Under the pieces are notes generated by a model that had not been told where the DNA came from, made no database searches, and saw only the letters and a program-made list of their open reading frames with translations. Below are positions 14,219 to 22,152 of a stretch of DNA of 22,328 nucleotides, piece by piece (positions within the stretch are counted from its first letter, which is position 1; each line of letters starts with the position of its first letter). The DNA comes from Bdellovibrionota bacterium (lineage in GTDB: Bacteria > Bdellovibrionota > Bacteriovoracia > Bacteriovoracales > Bacteriovoracaceae). The stretch covers positions 1-22,328 of the forward strand of contig JAURQB010000069.1 of assembly GCA_030836365.1 (NCBI GenBank), in the 5' to 3' direction. Position numbers and translations under genes: made by a program.

Positions 14219-15033
14219 AACAGCTCTTGACGGACGAGGTTATTACTTTTTTGCCAATTGATAATGGGCAAAAGAATTGTTTCCATTTTTTCCCCATCGT
14301 ATTCAATTTTTTGCCTGTAAGAATTAATAATCTCTAGTTCAGAGTTAACAAAAATGACATTAGAATAGCTATCCAGTAGTCGATATTCTTGAATGAATTG
14401 ATTTTCTTCGATTGGATCTTCAAAGTCGAGAAAGATGCACATAACAGAGCTAGAGCCAAATTTAATTGGAGTTCTTTTTAAAGAAAATTGAATAAACTCA
14501 ATCATTTTTAAAATATGATGTGTTCTCTCCTCTCTACTTGCCGGTAAGTCGGTATCTCTAAAAAAGGCGTAAATGGCCTCAAAATTTAGACTTTCAACTT
14601 TTGCTTGGTCAATCGCCATTAATGGAAGAGTTTGGTCGAGACTAGTAATTGTCAATTGCTTGCTCATTTTATCTTCCCGCGGGCAAAAAATAATTTCCTC
14701 GCATGAGTTAATTTGGTCTTCAAGTGTTGAGTCTGGGTTGAGTTTGATCAGGGTTGGCTTTGTTTGGTTGAATAATCTTTTTGATAGCTCTCCGATGGTG
14801 AACTCTTCAAAGTTAACATCAACAATTTCTGGTTTTTTTGTGTAAGCAAAAACAGTAAAAGCGCCAGTTGATTCGTTGTGAGTTATAGGATTATTGTTTT
14901 TTGTTTCTGTATATACTACTGAATAATAACCTAGGTGATGATAGTTCTTTTGAGTTTTTATCATTCTTTTATGTTCATCCAAGTTAATTTTTTGATACCA
15001 AGTTAGAAAGGTTGAGTTTGTTGAAATATCCAT
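14215..15033 (-). CDS. Unrecognised cytosolic protein, first gene of the msrA-kinase operon
   Basis: I do not recognise this 272-residue protein. It has no signal peptide or membrane span. It is rich in Glu, Ile and Asn and looks like a mixed alpha/beta globular protein, with beta-like stretches such as YYSVVYTET (about 37-45), FTVFAYTKKPEIVDV (about 59-73) and SSVMCIFLDF (about 195-204). The start is set at ATG 15033 because GGAG lies seven bases upstream; an in-frame TTG at 15045 overlaps that site. Its stop overlaps the msrA ATG (ATGA), so the two are translationally coupled. Since a kinase without a sensor domain sits at the end of the operon, this protein could be its regulator or substrate; that is inference only. 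Confidence 0.75.
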   Translation of the reverse strand: MDISTNSTFLTWYQKINLDEHKRMIKTQKNYHHLGYYSVVYTETKNNNPITHNESTGAFTVFAYTKKPEIVDVNFEEFTIGELSKRLFNQTKPTLIKLNPDSTLEDQINSCEEIIFCPREDKMSKQLTITSLDQTLPLMAIDQAKVESLNFEAIYAFFRDTDLPASREERTHHILKMIEFIQFSLKRTPIKFGSSSVMCIFLDFEDPIEENQFIQEYRLLDSYSNVIFVNSELEIINSYRQKIEYDGEKMETILLPIINWQKSNNLVRQELL

Positions 15034-15120
15034 ATTTTGCTCCAAGAGATTTATAGTAATAATAGGGCTTCAAAGAGGCTTGATCAAACAGTATTTCCTA
15101 AAAATATATTTCAAGACTAT

Positions 15121-15726
15121 TTAAATTTGGTTTGGAGTATTTTCGAATGAATGGTCAAATTTGAGGGACTGGCAATTTTTATAGACTCCTTGGTAGAGCC
15201 AATTATCCTGTAGGTAGTTTTCTGCACACTTCTGCATTCGATTGAGCGTGAAGTGCTTTCGACAATCCTTCATGATTGTTTTTAACATGCAATGATGAGT
15301 AAAAAATATTGATCTTTTTTCAATCGCAGGGCCGACAAACCGGAGTTGACTTGTTAGACGATCGCTAATATCGGGCTCAATGATCATTTTTGCGGTGAGC
15401 TCAAAAAGTTGATGGTGCTCAAAAGCATCTAGGTGTTGATTAGAGCAAAAATCAATTTGAGTTAATTTCTCGAGATTTGGAAGGGCTTTCTTATTTGGGT
15501 GACGGCAGTGACAAAATTGCAGGAAGTTGCTGGAGGGGTTAAAAAAGGTTTCTCCAGAACCTTGTGTCGAAATAGGAAAAAAATAAGCATACTTATAGAT
15601 ACAATGCCTAAGTTTATCATTGATAATTGAAGGGTCGCTTTTAGTTTTAATGACAAGTCCATTAAAACTAATAATGGATATGGATAGAATTCCAATTAGG
15701 GTAAAAGTGATTTTTAACTTTCTCAT
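15121..15726 (-). CDS. Cys-rich exported or membrane-anchored protein, unknown function
   Basis: I do not recognise this 201-residue protein. It begins with a positively charged N-terminus and one hydrophobic segment (about 5-25, KITFTLIGILSISIISFNGL), either an uncleaved anchor or a signal peptide, so the rest lies outside the cytoplasm. The mature part carries eight Cys (in HCIY, FCHCRH, FCSN, HHCM, DCRK, KCAEN, NCQS), an even number that suits four disulfides. ATG 15726 is preferred over an adjacent GTG. No ribosome-binding site is obvious. TATAAT on the minus strand at 15794-15799 could be the -10 of its promoter. The next gene downstream on the same strand starts 88 bases further on. Confidence 0.65.
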   Translation of the reverse strand: MRKLKITFTLIGILSISIISFNGLVIKTKSDPSIINDKLRHCIYKYAYFFPISTQGSGETFFNPSSNFLQFCHCRHPNKKALPNLEKLTQIDFCSNQHLDAFEHHQLFELTAKMIIEPDISDRLTSQLRFVGPAIEKRSIFFTHHCMLKTIMKDCRKHFTLNRMQKCAENYLQDNWLYQGVYKNCQSLKFDHSFENTPNQI

Positions 15727-15793
15727 CACTATTTAATGATGAATGATACTGATGATTATTGAAAATACAGATGTTTATGAGGGAGATGCGGGG

Positions 15794-15799
15794 ATTATA
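15794..15799 (-). promoter_or_regulatory. -10 box candidate for the Cys-rich protein gene
   Basis: The minus strand reads a perfect TATAAT in the 95-base gap between the SGNH hydrolase gene and the Cys-rich gene. No good -35 is seen 16-18 bases upstream. Confidence 0.3.
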
Positions 15800-15821
15800 T
15801 GCTGATAAAGTGCCTAAATAC

Positions 15822-16460
15822 TTACTTATTTTTGATATAAAACTCAAATGCTTTTGCTGCCCAGTTTTCGGCTTGTTTGCGACCTTCTTTTCCCCAGTAA
15901 TGAACTCCATCAAGGTTTGGGTTATTGGGGTAGGTGGTTACTTCGGAGCTGTTAAAAATAGGGCAACGGCTTTTGACAGCTTCGTTTGCCAAGCGGTAGA
16001 GCCTTGGTGTGCGGGAGTTGTCTCTGACTGAAGGAGCTCCTATCCATAAACATTTTGCTCCACTGTTAACAATTAGAGAAATCACTTCATCTATATCCTT
16101 AATTGTATATTCATCACTTCTATTGGTGTAATTTCCTCCAAGAGCAACGACCACAATTTCTGGTTTAAATTTTTCAAGCGTTTCATCAATTATTGGCGTT
16201 GGCCCTTCTTTTCCGCTACGAGTAACGCCATTCACATCGCGATTAAAGTAGCCACACCTTGTTTTTTGTCCATTTCGAAACCATTTAGCAACAGCTCCAC
16301 AGCTAGTGTGGGTGACAACTTCAGTTTCATCTTGACGAATGAGGGAGTCGAACTTTTTACCAAAAATTCCCACTGAGTGTGAGTCTCCAATGAAAAGAGT
16401 CTTTGAGTATAAAGGTGATGAAATAAGAATTGTTGTAATGAGAGTTAGGGTTTGAAGCAT
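15822..16460 (-). CDS. Exported SGNH/GDSL-type hydrolase
   Basis: This 212-residue protein has a signal peptide (about 1-19, MLQTLTLITTILISSPLYS) and the SGNH hydrolase blocks: nucleophile Ser27 in FIGDSHSVG, oxyanion Asn110 in ALGGNYTN, and the Asp184/His187 pair in LDGVHYWG close to the C-terminus. Members are esterases, lipases or carbohydrate O-acetyl(de)esterases working on lipids, peptidoglycan or polysaccharides; the substrate cannot be read from sequence. Four Cys (54, 69, 137, 166) could form disulfides in the periplasm. Its ATG directly follows the stop of the lipoprotein gene upstream (TAAATG), so translation is coupled and the two products probably act together. Confidence 0.82.
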   Translation of the reverse strand: MLQTLTLITTILISSPLYSKTLFIGDSHSVGIFGKKFDSLIRQDETEVVTHTSCGAVAKWFRNGQKTRCGYFNRDVNGVTRSGKEGPTPIIDETLEKFKPEIVVVALGGNYTNRSDEYTIKDIDEVISLIVNSGAKCLWIGAPSVRDNSRTPRLYRLANEAVKSRCPIFNSSEVTTYPNNPNLDGVHYWGKEGRKQAENWAAKAFEFYIKNK

Positions 16461-17060
16461 TTATTTTCCCCAGGTCACTTTAGATTGAGGAGAGTGAGTC
16501 CCTTTGTCATCTAGTCTTTTCAATATAATTGTAAATCCATTTTCAATAGGAACTTTTACCCGAGAGCAACCAATGCCATAGCTTGTCCATTTTTCTTTAG
16601 TACCTCTTAAACCTCTAAAAAGGTTGGAAAATGTTCTGACAGAGGAGGCAGGAAAGCGCACTGGATAAATACCTCCAAGGTTAGAGGCGATCGTAATATT
16701 CCAGTTTTGAAGACTCTCTTCTGCATTTGTATTAATCGACGACATTTCAAAAAATGCGCAGGTGGCATTTTTAGTGTATTGATCCTCTCTGCTTTTGATG
16801 AAATTTTCTTTTTCCTTCTCGTCTAGACCTCTAATTCGATTAAGCTGATTGAGTTCAGATAGAATGTAAGACTTGGTTATTGGAAAAATCTTAAATTCAA
16901 AATCGCCGCCATTGACGTAATGAAATTTAGTTAGTGCTGTCATTACTTCAAGTGGAGACAGATTACCCTCAGGGTTTTGGGAGATAAGGTTTTTTTCGGA
17001 TTTAATACTTGAGCAGCCAAACATTACTGAGAAAAGGATAACAATTAATTTACCATTCAT
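16461..17060 (-). CDS. Predicted lipoprotein paired with an SGNH hydrolase
   Basis: I do not recognise this 199-residue protein. It opens MNGKLIVILFSVMFGCSS, a lipoprotein signal with acylated Cys16. The mature part is polar and includes LSPLEVMTALTKFHYVNGGD, a Lys/Glu-rich helix (KEKENFIKSREDQYTKN) and a beta-rich C-terminal half with ASNLGGIYPVRFPASSVRTF. The ATG at 17060 has GGA about seven bases upstream. The stop codon abuts the ATG of the SGNH hydrolase gene, which points to a joint function at the envelope, for instance as a partner or anchor of the hydrolase. Confidence 0.7.
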   Translation of the reverse strand: MNGKLIVILFSVMFGCSSIKSEKNLISQNPEGNLSPLEVMTALTKFHYVNGGDFEFKIFPITKSYILSELNQLNRIRGLDEKEKENFIKSREDQYTKNATCAFFEMSSINTNAEESLQNWNITIASNLGGIYPVRFPASSVRTFSNLFRGLRGTKEKWTSYGIGCSRVKVPIENGFTIILKRLDDKGTHSPQSKVTWGK

Positions 17061-17128
17061 GGGTATTCCATTTTTAGTTAATCTAATATCAATAGTTTAA
17101 TAAAGAGAGGTGATTTGAGCAAGATTTC

Positions 17129-17488
17129 TTAAGATCGGCATTCACTGCAGTTTTTTATTTTTTTTAGTCTATATTCATTAAGTGCTTGATAGGCAAGTGC
17201 TGTGATTTGAATTCCTATCTTGGTCGTTAAAAGAGGGCCTAGCTTTGAAACCAGTCTTAATTGCTCAAGAATTTTGATCACTGCTTGCTCACTTTTATGA
17301 ATGTTGCCCTCATCATCGATCAGATGGATCGTTTTTCTGGCATCCCAATAGTTCAATCCTTGGTATTTTTCATAGATGGAATTATCAGAAATGGGAGCAA
17401 ACTCCAATTTCTTATCTAGATCCACCTTTTCGAGCAGAGTTTTAATTTGTGTGCAGATCTCACAATTTGAATCGTAAAAAATAACCAT
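17129..17488 (-). CDS. DCC-family thiol-disulfide oxidoreductase-like protein (DUF393)
   Basis: This 119-residue protein has the thioredoxin-like start of the DCC (YuxK, DUF393) family: MVIFYDSNCEICTQIKTLLE, with the CxxC pair Cys9/Cys12 right after the first strand. Further family traits are FAPISDN near 35-41, IHLIDDEGNIHKSEQAVIKI (about 54-73) and a helix after it. Two more Cys (114 and 117, NCSEC) sit at the very C-terminus and make a second CxxC, a feature not needed for the family fold. No signal peptide: cytosolic. The biochemical role of DCC proteins is largely undefined; thiol-disulfide exchange is assumed. It stands alone between the SGNH/lipoprotein pair (68 bases) and the divergent mltD gene. 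Confidence 0.85.
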   Translation of the reverse strand: MVIFYDSNCEICTQIKTLLEKVDLDKKLEFAPISDNSIYEKYQGLNYWDARKTIHLIDDEGNIHKSEQAVIKILEQLRLVSKLGPLLTTKIGIQITALAYQALNEYRLKKIKNCSECRS

Positions 17489-17569
17489 GCATAATGTTTA
17501 GCATATTAATCAAATAAATCAACATTACATTGTAAATGTATAATATTTATCGAGAAAAAATGGCTTGGT

Positions 17570-17597
17570 TTGAATAGATTTCTAGGTCTTATATAAT
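17570..17597 (+). promoter_or_regulatory. Candidate mltD promoter
   Basis: TTGAAT (17570-17575) and a perfect TATAAT (17592-17597) are 16 bases apart. Transcription would begin near 17604, giving a leader of about 30 bases. It lies in the 146-base gap between the DCC gene and mltD. Confidence 0.55.
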
Positions 17598-17634
17598 AGG
17601 TGTTTGAACCTCTAATAACTATACGGATTTCTTC

Positions 17635-19197
17635 ATGTTGAAAAACCTAATGCTTTCATCCTTTACTCTTACCTTGTTAGTTTCTTGTGCAACCAATAAC
17701 TCCAAATCAGGAGAAAACAAAAAGCTAAATGAAGCAAAAGACGAAATAGCACTCATTTTGCAATCAGAGGGCGGCGTTACTCCTGTTCGGCAATTTTATG
17801 ATTCTGGGGTCGTCTCAAATACGAAAACATCTCAAGTTTCATTTAAAAAAGAGGAAAAAAGAGGGCAAAAAAGATCTAATATAAATGATTTTTCAGAATC
17901 GAATCTCGTCAATTCATTAGAGCTTTCGGGAGGAGATAAAGAGCTTGTTAATAAATGGGTAGAGCACTTTGCAGTAAAGGACAGAGAGAGGTTTCAGCGG
18001 ATGCTAAATCGCGGTGAGATATACCGTGAAGTTGTCCAAAGTATTCTACTGGAAAATGGTCTACCGTCGGATCTATTTTACCTAGCATTAATTGAAAGTG
18101 GTTTTGTTACTGCGGCAAATTCACATGCCAGTGCTAAAGGTGTTTGGCAATTTATGGAAGGAACCGGAAAGCAGTACGGACTTCTCGTTACTCCTTTAAT
18201 TGATGAAAGAGAGGATCCGATTCGCGCAACCGAAGCAGCAGCGAAGTACTTAAGAAAACTTTATAGCGCTTATGAAAGTTGGGAGCTCGCATTTGCCGCG
18301 TATAATGCTGGGGAATATCGAATATTGAGTTCTATTATGAAGGGGGAAACAAGAAATTACTGGGAGCTTGCAGATAAAAAGCTTATTCCACCAGAGACTC
18401 GAAATTATGTACCAAAAATTATCGCTGCGATGAAAATTGCCAGAAATTTGGATAAGTATAATTTTGAATTGGCCCCTGAAAGTGAGAATATTATTTTTCC
18501 TGATTTAAAAATGTACGAAGTTAATTCTCCCATTCGCGTTTCAAGTATTGCGGAGGTAATGAATGTACCAAAAAGTGAAGTCTTAAAATATAATCCTCAC
18601 TTAAAAAACGGAGTCACTCCGATGAATCAATCTTCATATGAAGTTTGGTTCCCTGATGTAAATAGTTATGAAACTCAGCGGCTCCTCAGTTCGCTCAAAA
18701 GAGAAAGGGGGAAATCACAAGCAATTGCTCAGCAGGTACCTAAAAAAACTTATAAAGTAAAAAGAGGTGACACCTTGAGTGGTGTATCAAGAAAATTAAA
18801 TACACCCATGTATTTATTAAAAAAATTTAATAAATTGAGATCAAATAATATTTATGTCGGTCAGAGACTTAAGTATCGTTCGACAAGTTACCGTAGCGTT
18901 TCCAGTAAATCCTCTTTTTATAAAGTAAGGTCAGGAGATACCTTATCCAAAATTTCAAAAAGGTTTAATATAAGAATAAATAATTTGAAGAAATATAATA
19001 ATCTTAAAAATAATAGCATATATGTTGGACAGAAAATTTACTTAAGTTCTAGCGATGATGAAAAAACTCATGTTGTCAAAAGTGGGGAGAACTTGACTCT
19101 TATTGCTCGAAAGTATGGGCTGAATATTTCAGACATCAAAAGAAAAAATAATTTGAAGACAAATAATATCTTTCCTGGCCAAAAATTAGATATTTAA
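17635..19197 (+). CDS. mltD: Lytic transglycosylase MltD with three LysM repeats
   Basis: MltD-type enzymes cut peptidoglycan glycan strands as lipid-anchored periplasmic proteins. The 520-residue product starts with a lipoprotein signal (LVSC, Cys18), then a low-complexity linker to about 85. The SLT domain follows, with catalytic Glu154 in LALIESGF, SAKGVWQFM at 166-174 and AFAAYNAGEYR at 219-229. A LysM-like degenerate unit (IRVSSIAEVMNVPKSEVLKY) lies near 300. Three clear LysM repeats follow at about 372-414, 428-471 and 478-520, each ending in (N/S)NI(Y/F)xGQ-like sequence; they bind GlcNAc-containing chains. The LysM linkers are Ser/Arg/Lys-rich. Only weak GGA precedes ATG 17635. It ends three bases from the convergent membrane-protein gene. 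Confidence 0.93.
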   Translation: MLKNLMLSSFTLTLLVSCATNNSKSGENKKLNEAKDEIALILQSEGGVTPVRQFYDSGVVSNTKTSQVSFKKEEKRGQKRSNINDFSESNLVNSLELSGGDKELVNKWVEHFAVKDRERFQRMLNRGEIYREVVQSILLENGLPSDLFYLALIESGFVTAANSHASAKGVWQFMEGTGKQYGLLVTPLIDEREDPIRATEAAAKYLRKLYSAYESWELAFAAYNAGEYRILSSIMKGETRNYWELADKKLIPPETRNYVPKIIAAMKIARNLDKYNFELAPESENIIFPDLKMYEVNSPIRVSSIAEVMNVPKSEVLKYNPHLKNGVTPMNQSSYEVWFPDVNSYETQRLLSSLKRERGKSQAIAQQVPKKTYKVKRGDTLSGVSRKLNTPMYLLKKFNKLRSNNIYVGQRLKYRSTSYRSVSSKSSFYKVRSGDTLSKISKRFNIRINNLKKYNNLKNNSIYVGQKIYLSSSDDEKTHVVKSGENLTLIARKYGLNISDIKRKNNLKTNNIFPGQKLDI

Positions 19198-19200
19198 AAA

Positions 19201-19890
19201 TTAATCATTCTTGATTTTTACAGGACTTGCTTTTAACTGGAAGATCGCTTCTGATAGATCTCGTCTAATTTTCTTTTTTCTGATAAAGAAATAAAATGAA
19301 TTTGAAAGAATATAAGAAAAAATACCTAAGGCTAATGTTATTCCTGCATTTTTTATTGTTATTGAAATAATAAAAATATTTTTTGAAATAATTTCAAAAC
19401 TAGGTGCATCATTGCCAAATGAAATTTGAGAATACCCTGCAATGAATATAATAATTGAACATAGCGCACCCATTGGAATGTAGAGACCTCTCAAGAAATT
19501 CATTGAGGAAATGAGATCTTCATATTTTAATGATAAAAACCAGTGTTCCTCTTTAATAAGTTTATTCGTTATATTTGTAGAAGTTTCTCTTGAGGAGATA
19601 CTCTCTTGAAGTAGATAGTCTTTTAACTTTGTGGCCAGTTTTAATGGGATATCGTTTTTGAAAAAGTCCGGTACAAGCTGTGTATTGTTCGCGGAGATAA
19701 AATTTAGACTAGTTTGAGGTATTTCCTTACCCGTGCTTCGGTGAAAATTTATATCTGATATGTGATTAAATATTTGTTGGGTAATCTTTTTGAAATTGGC
19801 ATTTGTTAAAAAGATGACAAAGGAAAATACGATTTCTATCGAAATAAATAAAATTGTTGAGAATGTGATGATTGAAATTATAATTTCCAA
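19201..19890 (-). CDS. Three-span membrane protein, distantly MotA/ExbB-like topology
   Basis: I cannot name this 229-residue protein. Spans are at about 3-28, 136-154 and 172-203, with a roughly 105-residue polar stretch between the first and second and a basic RKKKIRRDLSEAIFQLK after the third. That layout (one span, long soluble part, two spans close together, helical tail) is the layout of MotA/TolQ/ExbB ion-channel subunits, and NAGITLALGIFSYILSNSF in the last span is similar in style to their third span; sequence identity is not enough to claim the family. It starts at TTG 19890, supported by GGGAG eight bases upstream inside the end of the preceding gene, so it is coupled to the single-span protein. 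Confidence 0.65.
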   Translation of the reverse strand: MEIIISIITFSTILFISIEIVFSFVIFLTNANFKKITQQIFNHISDINFHRSTGKEIPQTSLNFISANNTQLVPDFFKNDIPLKLATKLKDYLLQESISSRETSTNITNKLIKEEHWFLSLKYEDLISSMNFLRGLYIPMGALCSIIIFIAGYSQISFGNDAPSFEIISKNIFIISITIKNAGITLALGIFSYILSNSFYFFIRKKKIRRDLSEAIFQLKASPVKIKND

Positions 19891-19892
19891 AA

Positions 19893-20405
19893 TTAAATCT
19901 CCCTGATTCTATCTGTTTGAAAAGATTTCTTTCTTAAAGCGATGTAGTTATCGATACAATGTTCAAAGTAGCATAGCTTTCCTTTTGAAACGATTGACTT
20001 GGATTGTGTTATCAATAGCTTTTTCAGATTTTCTTGATTCATTTCACTTGCGGTAAACCCTTGTGCCATTCGAAAAAAGTTTGCTTTTGTCCTATGCGTA
20101 GAAAATGTTAATTGGACAGAGGTCGCGTCTTTTAAAAGGTTTCCTTGCTCAATGATCCTTGCAGCTTCATCCAAATTAGATTTATTAAGATTAAAGACAA
20201 TAATTTTTTCAGATTGAAAGAATAGTTGCTCATCAGTTTTTTGGGTTGGAGTACTATCTAGCACTTGGGCAATGTCATCGCTTATGAAGCGTAAACTTGA
20301 GGCCGTGATTGAAAGGTTTATTGCGATAACAGAGCTGATAATAAAAAAACCAACTGATATGCTCAGGATTATTGTTGTATAAATGGTTTTATCTTTTATT
20401 CTCAT
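19893..20405 (-). CDS. Single-span membrane protein coupled to the three-span protein
   Basis: I do not recognise this 170-residue protein. One membrane span (about 9-32) follows a short basic N-terminus, so the remaining 135 residues lie on one side, most likely the periplasm. That part is helical, with a predicted helix around residues 40-100, a pair of Cys in KLCYFEHC (about 144-151) and a basic C-terminus. Position and shape (one N-terminal span with a soluble tail, next to a three-span protein) recall ExbD/TolR or MotB partners, but the characteristic Asp in the span is absent, which speaks against a proton-driven stator. No ribosome-binding site precedes ATG 20405. It is divergent from the ATP-grasp gene. 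Confidence 0.65.
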   Translation of the reverse strand: MRIKDKTIYTTIILSISVGFFIISSVIAINLSITASSLRFISDDIAQVLDSTPTQKTDEQLFFQSEKIIVFNLNKSNLDEAARIIEQGNLLKDATSVQLTFSTHRTKANFFRMAQGFTASEMNQENLKKLLITQSKSIVSKGKLCYFEHCIDNYIALRKKSFQTDRIREI

Positions 20406-20469
20406 TTAGTTATTTTTCGGTTTTCGATTAAATTTTTTGAGAAAAAATCAAATTTCTTGAAAATTAAAC

Positions 20470-20475
20470 TATAAT
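20470..20475 (+). promoter_or_regulatory. -10 box of the ATP-grasp gene
   Basis: A perfect TATAAT at 20470-20475 would start transcription near 20482. That is downstream of the first in-frame ATG (20478) and so favours translation from ATG 20508, which also has a good AGGA site. No strong -35 is visible. Confidence 0.45.
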
Positions 20476-20507
20476 AAATGGGCCCACGGATGGGTGCAGG
20501 AAGAATC

Positions 20508-22007
20508 ATGGAAGAACTACAAGTTGCAAAGTCAGAACAAACAATTTCATTATTAAAAACAGAGTTAAATAATCAGAGAATGTTTGAGATTAATCAGCAC
20601 TTAAAAAAGAAAAAGGAAGTTCATACAGTATGCTTAACTTCAATGACTTTTGATGCTGTCTTAACAGAAGCTATTGAAGGTCTTGAACATTATGAAATGA
20701 GGTGCTTATGGGAAATTTCTCGAGTGATTAATGAAGGTGTTCATGTGCACTTCTTCACCAAAAAAATTGTTAATCCTCAAGCAATAAATCATTTTTATAA
20801 AATATTTAATTTATCTACTAATCAAATAAATCGAATAAAATTTTATAGCGTAGAAGAGATTTTAAAAGAAAAAAACTTACCCCAAGATTTATCTGACTAT
20901 GTTTTGAATAATCCACAGGTGAGAGCAGTATTTTCTGAAATATGCCAAAATAAAAACAGTTACCTTGAATGTTTTGTTTTGACTGAAAAAGAGCGCAAAG
21001 TTTCAGATGTATTTAATTTGCCAACATATTGGTGTCACGAAAATGTTGAGTATTTGAAAACGAAATCAGGAAATCGAAAAATTTTAAATGGCGTTACTAA
21101 ATTGCCTAAAGGCCTCGGGGATCTCTATTCAATCGAACAAGTGGTTGCCTGTCTAAAAGCGTTATCCCACAAAACTCTTAATCGAAAATTTGTTATTAAA
21201 TTAAATGACGGTGTATCTGGAGATGGAAATGGTTTCATTAAACTTCCAGCAGGAAAAATTAATGAACATACTATTCGTCAGAGCTTGATCGAAACTGACT
21301 ATGTTTCCTCAAAAATGACGTATACAAAGTTCTTTAGAGAGTTTGCGAAAATAGGTGGAGTTGTAGAAGAGTTTATTGACGGAAATAATAAGCGCTCTCC
21401 TTCTGTCCAAATATTTTTAAAACCTGATAATTCATTTGATATTATTAGCTCGCACGAGCAGGTTCTCGATAGTTCGGGAGCGAGGTTTCTTGGCGCAAGG
21501 TTCCCTGCATGTGACTATCATCGAAATATAATCCTGAGAGAGGCCGGGAAAATTGCGAAGCGGCTTCTTGCAAATAAAATATTTGGCATCATCGGTTTAG
21601 ACTTTCTAACGATTGAGTCAATTGATGGTTATGAAGCTTACTTAATAGAAATTAACTTAAGGAAGGGAGGGACAACTCATCCTTTCTGGACAGCAAAAGC
21701 AGCTCTTCATAATGCAAAGACTTGTCAAAAATCTGGTATGTTTTTGATCGCTGAAAAAGAGCGACGTATGTATCACTCTAATGACAATATAATTATACAG
21801 GACTTAGAAAAAACGAGATCATTATCTGAATTATTTAGATTGCTTGAAGGCTCGGGTTTGCTCTTTAGTGATAAAACTCAAAAAGGAGCTATTTTTCATA
21901 TGGCCAACAGCTACGAGCCTATTGGAAAAATCGGTGCCGTTTTTATAGGTGAAACAGATGATGAAATTAAAATTTTAGAAAAAGCTGTTCTAAATTTAAT
22001 TGGTTAG
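20508..22007 (+). CDS. ATP-grasp ligase, pheganomycin-type peptide-ligase-like
   Basis: This protein (499 residues from ATG 20508) has an N-terminal pre-ATP-grasp region (about 35-200) and an ATP-grasp domain. Visible motifs are VIKLNDGVSGDGNGF (229-243, Lys231 plus a Gly-rich nucleotide loop), VVEEFIDG (285-292), GLDFL (363-367) and the metal-binding EINLRKGGTTHP (381-392). The EINLR.GGTTHP and LN.G.SG.GN combination is what I recall from PGM1-like ligases, which join an amino acid or peptide carboxylate to an amine via an acyl phosphate. ATG 20508 is chosen because AGGA lies six bases upstream and the -10 box sits too near the earlier ATG 20478. No amino-acid substrate gene is nearby; it is divergent from two membrane proteins. 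Confidence 0.8.
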   Translation: MEELQVAKSEQTISLLKTELNNQRMFEINQHLKKKKEVHTVCLTSMTFDAVLTEAIEGLEHYEMRCLWEISRVINEGVHVHFFTKKIVNPQAINHFYKIFNLSTNQINRIKFYSVEEILKEKNLPQDLSDYVLNNPQVRAVFSEICQNKNSYLECFVLTEKERKVSDVFNLPTYWCHENVEYLKTKSGNRKILNGVTKLPKGLGDLYSIEQVVACLKALSHKTLNRKFVIKLNDGVSGDGNGFIKLPAGKINEHTIRQSLIETDYVSSKMTYTKFFREFAKIGGVVEEFIDGNNKRSPSVQIFLKPDNSFDIISSHEQVLDSSGARFLGARFPACDYHRNIILREAGKIAKRLLANKIFGIIGLDFLTIESIDGYEAYLIEINLRKGGTTHPFWTAKAALHNAKTCQKSGMFLIAEKERRMYHSNDNIIIQDLEKTRSLSELFRLLEGSGLLFSDKTQKGAIFHMANSYEPIGKIGAVFIGETDDEIKILEKAVLNLIG

Positions 22008-22152
22008 CGTGTCCTTTTGACTTGTGCGGTGCGTTTTTCTGTGTAAGAAATTCATTATGGATGTTCATCAATATAATTTTGATAGGGCGACTTTACATTT
22101 TGAATAATTATAATTACTTGTAAGCTTTTGAATTTCTGATAAAGGCTACTTG

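Noticed and set aside
15759..16031. Plus-strand frame opposite the SGNH hydrolase end
   Set aside because: Overlaps the conserved DGVHYWG block in antisense and shows no family features.
20478..20507. Upstream ATG for the ATP-grasp gene
   Set aside because: It sits two bases after the TATAAT box, upstream of the expected transcription start, and has no ribosome-binding site.
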